Below are positions 9,580 through 17,668 of a DNA stretch of 64,000 nucleotides, piece by piece. The number at the start of each line of letters is the position of its first letter. The stretch's first letter is position 1. This DNA is from DATAOG01 sp963753685 (GTDB taxonomy: Bacteria; Pseudomonadota; Alphaproteobacteria; Geminicoccales; Geminicoccaceae), in contig CAVWDE010000027.1 in assembly GCA_963753685.1 (NCBI GenBank), positions 142,168-206,167 on the forward strand. Reading direction: 5' to 3'. A model generated the notes under the pieces. The model had not been told where the DNA came from. It worked only from the letters and a program-made list of their open reading frames with translations, and did not search any database. A program made the translations under genes and the position numbers.

Positions 9580-10683
9580 ATGGACAGGAGCATGATCGGG
9601 GCACGGCTTAGGCTGGCGCGTGTGGCGGCTGGGTTGTCGCTTCGCGGGCTATCGGAGAAAATTGACAACCTGGTGACGGCGCAGGCGATCGGGAAGTATG
9701 AGCGCAACGAGGCGATGCCCGGGTCGCGGGTGCTGATCGCGCTCGCGCGCGCGCTCGACGTGTCCGAGGACTACCTGGTCGGGGATCAGGAGGTGGTCCT
9801 GGAGAAGGTCGAGTTCCGCAAGAAGAGCATCGCGAGCCGGAAGGAAGAGTCCCAGGTCGAGGCCAAGGCGCTGCATCTCTTGGAGCGCTATCTGCTGGTC
9901 GAGGAGCTGCTGGGGCTGCCGAGCGTCGAGTGGGACCGGCCGCGCGCGGCGCCGTATCCGGTGCAGGCGCTGCCCGAAGCGGATCGGGCGGCGCGCAGTC
10001 TGCGCCAACACTGGGGCCTCGGGGTCGACCCGATCCCGAACCTGATAGAGCTGATCGAGGAGCGCGGCATCAAGGTGCTGGTGATCGATCTCGCGGAGAC
10101 GATCGACGGCCTGACGGCGCGCGCTCGGCGCGTCGGCAGAGAAGCGGCGCCGGTGATCGTGCTCAACCGTCGGCACGCGGGCGAGCGGCAGCGCTTCACG
10201 CTGGCGCATGAGCTCGGTCACATGACGATCCAGGCGGGCCGCGAGGTCGATGCCGAGAAGGCCGCGCATCGCTTCGCCGGCGCATTCCTGATGCCGGTCG
10301 AGGCGATCTGGGCGGAGATCGGCAAGCACCGGCGGCAGATCGGCTGGGGTGAGCTGTTCGATCTGAAGCGGCTGTTCGGGGTCTCGGTGCAGGCGATCAC
10401 CTACCGCTGCAAGGACCTCGGCATCTTTGGCGAGGGGCTGTACCGGCGGCTGTTCGCGGAGTTCTCGCGGCGCGGCTGGCGGAGCCCGCCGTTTCCGGAG
10501 CCGCATCCCATCCCGACGGAGACGCCGAAGCGCTTCGGGCGGCTCTGCTTCCGGGCGCTGGCCGAGGGGGCGGTCTCCGAGGCCAAGGCGGCGGAGTTGC
10601 TGGGCATGTCGGTTCGTCGGCTGAACGAGCTGATGGACGACCCAAAGGCGGAACCTGATGAGGCGGAGACGGCACCGGCATGA
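9580..10683 (+). CDS. XRE-family regulator fused to ImmA/IrrE metallopeptidase
   Basis: A 367-residue protein. Residues 1-70 form an XRE helix-turn-helix (IGARLRLARVAAGLSLRGLS … IGKYERNEAMPGS … LIALARALDVSEDYL). Residues 150-260 form the ImmA/IrrE zinc peptidase with the HELGH motif at 210-214 in RFTLAHELGHM and AAHRFAGAFLMP after it. The C-terminal tail ends in a helical segment (SEAKAAELLGMSVRRLNELM) like a second small HTH. Such proteins often cleave a repressor, or act as the antitoxin-like half of Xre-COG2856 pairs. The start could also be ATG 9592. The stop overlaps the PIN gene by four bases (ATGA). Confidence 0.88.
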   Translation: MDRSMIGARLRLARVAAGLSLRGLSEKIDNLVTAQAIGKYERNEAMPGSRVLIALARALDVSEDYLVGDQEVVLEKVEFRKKSIASRKEESQVEAKALHLLERYLLVEELLGLPSVEWDRPRAAPYPVQALPEADRAARSLRQHWGLGVDPIPNLIELIEERGIKVLVIDLAETIDGLTARARRVGREAAPVIVLNRRHAGERQRFTLAHELGHMTIQAGREVDAEKAAHRFAGAFLMPVEAIWAEIGKHRRQIGWGELFDLKRLFGVSVQAITYRCKDLGIFGEGLYRRLFAEFSRRGWRSPPFPEPHPIPTETPKRFGRLCFRALAEGAVSEAKAAELLGMSVRRLNELMDDPKAEPDEAETAPA

Positions 10684-11195
10684 AGGTGCTGGTTTCCGAC
10701 ACCTCCGTGCTCGTCGACCTCGAGCGCGGCGGGCTGTTGGAGTCCGTCTTCGGGCTGACGGTCGAGCTGGCGGTGCCGGATCTGCTGTTCGAGCGGGAGC
10801 TGCGCGGCCATGGCGGCGAGCGGCTGATCGAGCTCGGGCTCCGAATCGAGGAGCTGGACGCGGACGGCGTTCGACGCGCGATCGACTACCGGCGGGCACG
10901 GCGTGCCTTGTCGTTGCCGGACGTGTTTGCGCTCGAACTGGCGCGCGGGCACGGCTGGACCCTGCTGACTGGTGATGGCGCGTTGCGCACGCTCGCCCGC
11001 GAGCTGCAGGTGGACTGCCACGGCGTGCTCTGGGTCCTGGACCTGATGCAGGTGGGAGAGGTGGTGGCGGTACAGGCGCTGCTCGATGGGCTCCGGCGGA
11101 TCGAGGCGCATCCGCGATGCCGCCTGCCAAAGAGTGACGTAAGGGTCAGGCTGGAGCGCTACACGGCGATCCTGGCGAGCCAGGGATCGAGATAG
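10680..11195 (+). CDS. PIN-domain nuclease
   Basis: A 171-residue PIN-domain protein. VSDTSVLVDLERG near the N-terminus has the first catalytic Asp. LSLPDVFALELARGHGWTLL and TGDGALRTLARE supply the further acidic residues of the metal site. PIN nucleases cut RNA and are frequent toxins. It overlaps the XRE-ImmA/IrrE gene by ATGA, so the pair is co-translated. It has no VapB-type antitoxin, so the upstream regulator-protease is its likely control partner. Function as a toxin is inferred from context. Confidence 0.8.
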   Translation: MKVLVSDTSVLVDLERGGLLESVFGLTVELAVPDLLFERELRGHGGERLIELGLRIEELDADGVRRAIDYRRARRALSLPDVFALELARGHGWTLLTGDGALRTLARELQVDCHGVLWVLDLMQVGEVVAVQALLDGLRRIEAHPRCRLPKSDVRVRLERYTAILASQGSR

Positions 11196-11340
11196 CGTTC
11201 TCGCGCGGGGTGCGGCTTCACCGTGGTGTCGGAGGGCGCGGTGTTCCGCAACTACGGCGTGCCGGTCTGCTGGTAAGGAATGGGGTGGCTGGCTCGGGCG
11301 CGCTTGCGCCGGGCGCCGTCCGGCCGGTATCAGGGAGCCC

Positions 11341-12589
11341 ATGGCCAGCGGCACGGAACGGATGAGCGGAGCGGGCGGCGCGGCGCGGGGTCGGGTGATC
11401 ATCGCGGGCGGGTCGATCGCCGGGCTGTGCGCGGGTGTGCTGCTGCAGCGCCTGGGGTTCGCGGTCGAGGTGTACGAGCGCTCGGGCGAGGCGCTGGCCA
11501 GCCGTGGTGCTGGCATCGTGCCGCATCCGGAGCTGTTCGAGGCGCTGGCGCAGGCAGGGGCGCGGGTCGATGCGACGATCGGCGTGCCGGTGGTCGGGCG
11601 GCGGACGTTCGCGCCTGACGGCCGGGTCCTGGGCGAGCATGCGCTGCCCCAGATCATGATGTCCTGGGACCGGCTGTTCCGGGTGATCCGGGAGCGGTTC
11701 CCCGATCGCCACTACCATGGCGGGCGGGCGGTCGAGGGCTTCGAGCAGGATGCGGCGGGGGTCACGGTCAGGCTCGCGGACGGCGGCCGCGCGCGCGCCG
11801 AGTGGCTGATCGGCGCCGATGGCATCCGCTCGGCCGTGCGCCGCCAGCTGCTGCCGGCGCTCGAGCCCGCCTATGTGGGCTATGTCGCCTGGCGGGGGCT
11901 GATCGAGGAGCGCTCGATGTCGGCCGCGGCGCGGGCGGCGCTGTGCCGGCATCTGGCGTTCTGCCTGCCGCCCGGCGAGCAGATGCTGGGCTATCCGGTG
12001 CCGGGGGCGGACGAGGCGACCGGGGCGGGCGAGCGGCGCTACAACTGGGTCTGGTACCGGCCGGTCGCGGCGGGAGCTTTTGCCGGCGCTGCTGACCGAT
12101 GCCGACGGGCGGCGCTACGATCTGTCGATGCCGCCGGCGCGGATGGCGGCGGCGCCGGTCGCGGTGATGCGGGCGGCGGCGGCCGAGCTCGTGGCGCCCT
12201 GCTTTGTGGAGGTGGTGGGGCTGGTCGGGCAGCCCTTCATCCAGGCGATCTATGACTTGGAGAGCCCGCGCCTGGTGTTCGGGCGGGTCGCGCTGATCGG
12301 CGATGCGGCGTTCGTCGCGCGGCCGCATCCGGGCATGGGGGCGACCAAGGCAGCGCTCGATGCGGTGACGCTCGCGGGCGCGCTGAGCGCGTCCGATCCG
12401 GCCGCGGCGCTGGCGGCATGGGAGGACCGGCGGCGGCACTACGGGCGGGCGCTGGTCGAGCGCGCGCGCTGGCTCGGCGCCTATCTGGAACGGCCGGTCA
12501 CGGCCGCGCAGGCATGGCCGGGCGTGGTCGAGGGGCTCGCCGCCACGCTCATGACCGAGACCGCGATCTCGGGCTGGCTGCAGGCCTAG
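11341..12589 (+). CDS. FAD-dependent aromatic-ring monooxygenase (one frameshift)
   Basis: Group A flavin monooxygenase of the 2,6-dihydroxypyridine / salicylate hydroxylase type, about 415 residues. VIIAGGSIAGLCAGVLLQRL is the FAD-binding Rossmann start, WLIGADGIRSAVR the NAD(P)H/FAD DG motif and RVALIGDAAFVARPHPGMG the second FAD motif. One extra G in the GGG run near 12073 breaks the frame: NWVWYRPVAA must be joined to ELLPALLTDADGRRYDL. The total length is 3n+1, which agrees. If the insertion is real, the protein loses its C-terminal third. The substrate is not predictable. Downstream genes are on the other strand. Confidence 0.82.
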
Positions 12590-12678
12590 CCGCGATCCGT
12601 GCGCGCAGCAGGGTGCGCTGATCGTCCCGCCCACGATCCCGAGGGGGCAGACGATCCGCTCCGGCAGGGTTCGGGGCG

Positions 12679-13560
12679 TCACTGCCCGGTGCCGCTGGCC
12701 GCGAGGTACCAGTCGTAGATCTGGCCGCCGGTCCACATCAGCACGCCCGGGCGGGAGCGGATGTGGGCGTAGAGGCGCTCCAGATGGCCGATCCGATGGG
12801 CGACGCCGGTGATGTAGGGGTGCAGGCTGAGCGCCATGATGCGGGTGATGGTGGCGCTCTCCTGGTAGAGGCGCTCGAACTGGTCGACGCCGCGGCGGTA
12901 GAAGGCGTCGGACGGCAGCTCTTGCAGCGCGTGCACCGTGATGTCGTTGGTCTCGAGGGTGTAGGGGATCGAGACCAGGGGCCCCGCCCGGGTTGCCAGC
13001 ACCACCGGCTGGTCGTCGAGCACCCAGTCGGCAACGTAGAGAAAACCCTCCTCGCGCAACAGGTCCGGGGTCTCGAGGGTCTCGGTCAGGCCCGGGCTTT
13101 CCCAGCCGCGGGGTGCGGTGCCGGTGAAGCTGGAGATCGCCTCGAGCGTGGCCCGGATCGCCTGGCGCTGGTCGTCGAGGCGGTGCATGGGTCCCTGAAC
13201 GAAGCCGTGGCCCATGAACTCCCAGCCCGCGGCGAGCGCCGCCTCGGCGATCCGCGGGTAGCTCGTGCAGACCTTGCCGTTGAGGGCGAAGGTGGGCGTG
13301 ATGTCGAAGTGGCGGAGCACCTCGAGCAGGCGCCAGAAGCCGACCCGCATGCCATACTCGTGCCAGGCCCAGTTCGGCAGGTCGGGCAACAGCGGCTGGC
13401 CCATGGGCGGCGGCAGGACGGTGCGCGGCATCGGCCGCCCGATGTCCCAGTCCTCGACGTTGACGATCGTCCAGACCACGAGCCGGGCGTCGTCCGGGAG
13501 CGCGAGCGGCGGCCGGTCGACGATCGCGGAATAAGGCAGGCGCTCGCGCGGCAACGGCAT
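12679..13560 (-). CDS. polysaccharide deacetylase / allantoinase-like protein
   Basis: A 293-residue NodB-fold protein of the PuuE / chitin-deacetylase group. Seen in order are WTIVNVEDWDIG (metal Asp region), FWRLLEVLRHFDITPTFALN, GWEFMGHGFVQGPMHR (zinc histidines), RGWESPG and VLMWTGGQIYDWY. Proteins of this layout remove N-acyl groups or open rings such as allantoin, and many have no known substrate. The start at 13560 has GGGGAGG just upstream; a longer frame to 13899 has no start signal. It is divergent from the NIPSNAP gene, with 180 bases between. Confidence 0.85.
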   Translation of the reverse strand: MPLPRERLPYSAIVDRPPLALPDDARLVVWTIVNVEDWDIGRPMPRTVLPPPMGQPLLPDLPNWAWHEYGMRVGFWRLLEVLRHFDITPTFALNGKVCTSYPRIAEAALAAGWEFMGHGFVQGPMHRLDDQRQAIRATLEAISSFTGTAPRGWESPGLTETLETPDLLREEGFLYVADWVLDDQPVVLATRAGPLVSIPYTLETNDITVHALQELPSDAFYRRGVDQFERLYQESATITRIMALSLHPYITGVAHRIGHLERLYAHIRSRPGVLMWTGGQIYDWYLAASGTGQ

Positions 13561-13740
13561 CGGAGCCTCCCCTGGTCGGTCGGCCCGATCATTCAACGAC
13601 CGGAAGAATCGGGCAAGAGACGGATGGGCCGGGCGCTGCCGAGGCTTGACGGATGCCGCCCGAGCGCAGAACAAATCAGCCGCCGGCGGCGGCGCGCCGG
13701 ACCAACGCCCATCATGCAACCCTCGGGGAGGAGACCAGGC

Positions 13741-14064
13741 ATGCTGTTCGACCATCGGACCTACACCGTCAAGCCCGGCACGTTGCCGGCACACCTCGCG
13801 CTCTACGAGAAGCAGGGCAAGGCGGCGCAGGAGCGCCATCTCGGGCCGCCGGTGTTCTATGCGGTCACCGAGACCGGCCCGATCAATACCTACGTCCACG
13901 TCTGGGCCTACGAGAACGCCGGCGATCGGGAAAAGAAGCGTGCCGCGATGCAGGCCGATCCCGACTGGCAGGCCTATGTCAAGGCGAGCCGCGAGGCGGG
14001 CTATCTGATCCAGCAGGAGAACAAGCTCATGACCCCGGCGCCGTTCTTCAAGCTGACGCGCTGA
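13741..14064 (+). CDS. NIPSNAP-family protein
   Basis: A 107-residue ferredoxin-fold (dimeric alpha-beta barrel) protein. It begins MLFDHRTYTVKPGTLPAHLA, the NIPSNAP hallmark, and continues with THVW-like NTYVHVWAYENAGDREKKR and DPDWQAYVKASREAGYL. A strong GGGGAGGAGA precedes the ATG. Bacterial NIPSNAP proteins often accompany degradative enzymes but have no defined reaction. Its last 17 bases overlap the opposing sulfotransferase gene. Confidence 0.9.
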   Translation: MLFDHRTYTVKPGTLPAHLALYEKQGKAAQERHLGPPVFYAVTETGPINTYVHVWAYENAGDREKKRAAMQADPDWQAYVKASREAGYLIQQENKLMTPAPFFKLTR

Positions 14065-15196
14065 GCTCGGCCGGGGTCGACGCCTCGTAGCCGAACAGCC
14101 AGGCGGTGGCCGCGGTGTGCCGCTCGAGGGTCGCGAGCTGCTCGGCCGTGAAGCGCGGCTCGTAGTAGGACGGAAACCGGAGGGTCTGGGCGAGCTCCGC
14201 CAGGACCTGCTCCGGGACCGCGAGGCCGACGTGGTCGAGCACCGCCTGCAGGGTCACCTCCGGCGTCCGGCAGAGGTCCTCGTAGCGCACGATCAGCGCG
14301 GCCGCCCGGAGCTCCGGGTTGGCCTCGATCCGATCGGCGACGTGGCCGTAGAGGTGGCTCCAGTAGCGCGCCCAGCCCTCGACCTCGCGGCCCTCCTGCC
14401 AGCAGGCGAGGATGCCTTCGATGGCGACCGGGTCGCCGGCGTTGACCGGGCGCCGGTCGAGTCCGAACTCGAAGTGGCCGACCCGCTGCAGATGGCGCAC
14501 GGTCGCCGGGTTCTGCTCGCCGCCGGCGCAGAACAGGGCGTGCTGCTTCATCAGCGAGGCGATGTGCCAGCGCGGGTCGCGCACCGGGATCACGAAACGC
14601 GCATCCGGGAAGAGCTGGAGCAGGTATTCGAGGCGGGTGACGTTGTAGTTGCCCTTGGCGAGGTAGCGGCGCCCGCCCCGGACCCGGAGCAGCTTGCGGA
14701 TATGGTCGCGGTAGAAGCTCTCGAAGGCCGGATTGCGCGTCTGCCGGTCGAGCACGGCGCTGTGCGCGGGGTCGTGCAGCTGCGGGAAGAACGCCATCCA
14801 GAGCACCTCTTCGAGCGCCTCGGGGCTGTCCGGGGTGACCTTGATGCCGTCTTTGTGGCTGCGCTCGGCGGGCTCGACCCGGCGCTGCGGCGTGCGCTCG
14901 AGCAGCCGGTTCCACATGTAGGGCGTGAACACCGGCGGATAGTCCCGGTAGCGGTGGCTGACCACGTCCGGGTGGCGCGCCAGCAGCTCGAGCAGGATCG
15001 TGCTGCCCGAGCGGGCGAGGCCGGCGACGTAGATCGGCTGCCGGATGCGCACCTCGCTCAGCTCGTCGGCGAGCAGCCGGGTCTCGAGGTTGCCGATCCG
15101 GGTCCACAGGCCCTGGTGACGGGCGATGAAGCCGCCCAGCGCATCGATCCAGGGGGTGACCTCGAAGCCCTCGGAGGGGCCCGCCTGCTGGCGCAT
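14048..15196 (-). CDS. sulfotransferase family protein
   Basis: A 382-residue PAPS-dependent sulfotransferase-fold protein. The 5'-phosphosulfate loop is YVAGLARSGSTILLELLARH about 55 residues in. The 3'-phosphate region is RFVIPVRDPRWHIASLM, and AALIVRYEDLCRTPEVTL is the late conserved helix. The start at 15196 has a perfect AGGAGGT. It is the last gene of a minus-strand operon that starts with two arylsulfotransferase-like genes, so the operon handles sulfate transfer in two chemically different ways: PAPS-dependent here, PAPS-independent upstream. The acceptor is unknown. Confidence 0.87.
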   Translation of the reverse strand: MRQQAGPSEGFEVTPWIDALGGFIARHQGLWTRIGNLETRLLADELSEVRIRQPIYVAGLARSGSTILLELLARHPDVVSHRYRDYPPVFTPYMWNRLLERTPQRRVEPAERSHKDGIKVTPDSPEALEEVLWMAFFPQLHDPAHSAVLDRQTRNPAFESFYRDHIRKLLRVRGGRRYLAKGNYNVTRLEYLLQLFPDARFVIPVRDPRWHIASLMKQHALFCAGGEQNPATVRHLQRVGHFEFGLDRRPVNAGDPVAIEGILACWQEGREVEGWARYWSHLYGHVADRIEANPELRAAALIVRYEDLCRTPEVTLQAVLDHVGLAVPEQVLAELAQTLRFPSYYEPRFTAEQLATLERHTAATAWLFGYEASTPAELSASA

Positions 15197-15218
15197 GCCT
15201 GACCTCCTGTGCCGGACG

Positions 15219-15968
15219 CTAGTCGATGCGCGCCCAGAGCTTGACCGCGAGCGAGCTCGCGACCAGCGCCACGAAGAAGATCCCATACCAGGCCCGCAGC
15301 CAGCCGGGGCCGAACGGCAGATACTCGTTCGGCGACAGGTCGAGCTGGATGCGCTCGATGCCGGCGTCGTCGGGCAGATAGCCCGCGGGATTGCCGATCA
15401 GGAAGTTCCACCAGTGGCGCTTGTCGATGGTCGGCACCGGGGCGCGCCAGGGGATCGCGCTGACGTTGCCTTCGTGGTCGGCGACCACGATGTGCGGGGT
15501 CGGCTTGCCCTTGTGCTTGCCCTTCTCGGGCGCTGGCAGCGGTGGCAGGAGTGCTGCCTGCAGCTGCTCGGGCGAGGTGTGGATGCCGACCGTGTCTGGC
15601 GCGCCCGGGTAGCTGTACTCGTAGGTCGAGCTGACCCAGGCGAGCAGGCAGATCGCGGGCGCCGAGGCGACCACCGCCGGCCACAGCACGAGGCCGAGCT
15701 GGCGGAGCGCGTGGCGCAACAGGTTGCGGATCAGCGGCCAGGCGTCGGCGAATTCGCCGTCGAACGCGTCCAGCGCGCTGCGCGCCCGCGCGGCCGCGAC
15801 CTTGGCGCCGGTGATTTCGGCCTGGGGCGACAGCAGCCAGTAGAGCGCCATCGACCCGACCCCGCCGACCAGGCCCCAGAGCACGAGGCGCAAGGTCGGC
15901 GGGGCGACCAGGCCGAGCCCGTGGTCGAGCCACGCGAGCAGGGGGGCCGGCAGATCGAAGATGCCCAT
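15219..15968 (-). CDS. unknown membrane protein in the sulfotransferase operon
   Basis: I do not recognise this 249-residue protein. Hydrophobic segments lie at about 24-46 (LRLVLWGLVGGVGSMALYWL), 92-113 and 226-243, so three membrane spans are likely. A charged helical segment of about 45 residues follows the first span, and a soluble domain with a KGKHKGKPTPH stretch separates the last two. The first half (span, basic helix, span) is loosely reminiscent of the Oxa1/EMC3 superfamily, but I cannot support that. It lies 22 bases upstream of the sulfotransferase and 15 bases after the small YIGPGAG protein, so it belongs to the same transcript. Confidence 0.7.
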   Translation of the reverse strand: MGIFDLPAPLLAWLDHGLGLVAPPTLRLVLWGLVGGVGSMALYWLLSPQAEITGAKVAAARARSALDAFDGEFADAWPLIRNLLRHALRQLGLVLWPAVVASAPAICLLAWVSSTYEYSYPGAPDTVGIHTSPEQLQAALLPPLPAPEKGKHKGKPTPHIVVADHEGNVSAIPWRAPVPTIDKRHWWNFLIGNPAGYLPDDAGIERIQLDLSPNEYLPFGPGWLRAWYGIFFVALVASSLAVKLWARID

Positions 15969-15983
15969 GGTTTGCGTGTCCGG

Positions 15984-16241
15984 TCAGTCCGCGCCGCCCG
16001 GCGCCTCGACATGCGTCCCCTCGGCGTGGCTCGACACCGGTCGCTGGGTCCGCTTGCGCCCGAACAGGCGCCGGATCGGCCACAGAATCACGAAGCCGAG
16101 CGCCGCCATGATCGCGACCAGAAGGCCCCAGAACGCGCCGAGCAGGCTCAGCCCTGCGCCCGGCCCGATATAGGCGGCCGCGGGCAAGGTCACGCCGACC
16201 GCGAACGCGGCGGCCAGGATCGTCGTCGCAACAGCTTTCAT
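15984..16241 (-). CDS. small YIGPGAG membrane protein
   Basis: An 85-residue protein with a signal peptide (MKAVATTILAAAFAVGVTLP). After cleavage the mature protein would begin AYIGPGAGLSLLGAFWG and run into one membrane span ending ILWPIRRLFGRKR, with a short soluble tail. A GGAGGG precedes the start. Small proteins with the YIGPGAG start occur next to arylsulfotransferase and alkaline-phosphatase-like genes in many proteobacteria, but no role is established. It sits 14 bases after the second arylsulfotransferase gene. Confidence 0.8.
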   Translation of the reverse strand: MKAVATTILAAAFAVGVTLPAAAYIGPGAGLSLLGAFWGLLVAIMAALGFVILWPIRRLFGRKRTQRPVSSHAEGTHVEAPGGAD

Positions 16242-16255
16242 CGTCTTGCCCTCCC

Positions 16256-17668
16256 TCAGTGGGTCAGAAGCTCGCGGAAGCTCGGATCGAGCGCCGCCGG
16301 TTCGATGCGCTGGCCCCAGGACAGGATCGGGATCAGCTCGCCCTTCTCCCCGCCGCGCACCGGATTGACGAATTCCCACACGATCTCGCCCGCAGGCGTC
16401 ACCTCGAGCAGTCGGCCGCCGTCGGATTCGGTGATCAGCGTGTTGCCGTTGGGCAGCCGTTGCTCCGCCGAGCGCACCCGGCTGAAGAAAGCATGTTCCG
16501 GATCGCCCGCATAGCGCCAGGTGATCTGGAGCGTGTTCGGGTCGAACTCGAGCACCCGGGAGACATCGCCGCCCTGGCCCTCGTTGTCGAACACCATCAG
16601 GTGGCCGTTGGGCAGCGCCTCGGCATCGTGCTGGCGCAGCCAGGGCCCGCGCAGCGCCCAGACGATCTGCTGCCGATCGAAGTCGAGCACGGCGAGCGTG
16701 CCGATCTCGCGGAACGACAGCAGGACCTGGCCCGGCGAGGCGAACGGCAGCGCCTGCGCGACGCCGTCCTCGAGCACGGCGATCGAGTTGGTGTGCAGAT
16801 AGTCGCCCTTGCCCTGCGCGATGTACCAGGGGACCGTGCTGAGGAAGGACGCGTAGGGCGAGCTCGCGAGCGCGCCGAGCAGCCAGACCTTCTTCAGCTC
16901 CCGTCCGTCGGGCGCGAGCACGACCGCGTAGTCGTCGATGCGGGGCGGCGCCAGATGCTCTTGTCCCGGCACCACGTCGGTGCGGATCGCGTGCGTGAGC
17001 GCGTAGATCTTGCCGTCGGCGCCGACCGAGAAGTCATGGTGGGTCTGCTGGAGATACTTCCAGACCACCTTCGAATCCCGGTCCATCTCGACCAGGCCGT
17101 AGCCCCAGGGGGAATCGCCGACCGCGACGTAGATCGCGAGCAGATTGCCGTTGGGCAACAGGTGCGCCTTCTCGAGGTAGATCTGGGAGTCCGGCTGCGG
17201 GTGGCGGACCGCGGCGGTGTCGTCCCAGACCTGGCTGTAGGGCAGGTTCCATTCGTGGAGCACCTGGCCGGTCATCGAGATCAGGCGCGCCTTCTGATCG
17301 GCGCCGGAGGTATAGAGGGTGAGGCCGTCGTAGGCGCGTTTCTGGTCGTAGACGGTGACGCCCTTGGCCTCGGTCCGGGCCGGCTGCCAGAGTTCCGGCG
17401 GGAAGGGGGAGTTGTACCGGGTCTCCTTGTCGAGCAGCGCCTCGCCGCCGCGGAAGGCGTCGGTCAGCTGCTTGGCCGGAAACGCGCCCTTGAAGGTGAG
17501 AAAGCTGCCGGCGACGAAGCACAGGAACCCGATCGCCAGCAGCAGCACCGCGTAGGGCGCGGCGGTGGCGATCACGCCCGCCGGACGCGGCGCGCGCTGC
17601 TCCGGGCTGGCTGCGGGCGCGGATCGCGCCGGCGATGCGAGGTCGTCCTGGCAGGCGATCTGGGTCAT
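16256..17668 (-). CDS. arylsulfotransferase-family beta-propeller protein (copy 2)
   Basis: A 470-residue protein with an N-terminal membrane anchor (ATAAPYAVLLLAIGFLCFVA) and a beta-propeller of the arylsulfotransferase (ASST) family, facing the periplasm. Repeated blade motifs include HLLPNGNLLAIYV, EALPNGHLMVFDN and RLPNGNTLITESDGGRLLEV. ASST enzymes move sulfate from aryl sulfate esters to phenols through a sulfo-histidine. Candidate histidines are in QQTHHDFSV and LRQHDAEALPNGH. The start ATG overlaps the stop of copy 1 (ATGA). It is about half identical by eye to copy 1 and clearly a tandem duplicate. The true donor and acceptor are unknown. Confidence 0.82.
   Translation of the reverse strand: MTQIACQDDLASPARSAPAASPEQRAPRPAGVIATAAPYAVLLLAIGFLCFVAGSFLTFKGAFPAKQLTDAFRGGEALLDKETRYNSPFPPELWQPARTEAKGVTVYDQKRAYDGLTLYTSGADQKARLISMTGQVLHEWNLPYSQVWDDTAAVRHPQPDSQIYLEKAHLLPNGNLLAIYVAVGDSPWGYGLVEMDRDSKVVWKYLQQTHHDFSVGADGKIYALTHAIRTDVVPGQEHLAPPRIDDYAVVLAPDGRELKKVWLLGALASSPYASFLSTVPWYIAQGKGDYLHTNSIAVLEDGVAQALPFASPGQVLLSFREIGTLAVLDFDRQQIVWALRGPWLRQHDAEALPNGHLMVFDNEGQGGDVSRVLEFDPNTLQITWRYAGDPEHAFFSRVRSAEQRLPNGNTLITESDGGRLLEVTPAGEIVWEFVNPVRGGEKGELIPILSWGQRIEPAALDPSFRELLTH

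Noticed and set aside
11196..11340. Short frame ending in VVSEGAVFRNYGVPVCW before a stop near 11276
   Set aside because: It looks like the tail of a lost gene, but no start, ribosome binding site or recognisable family supports it.
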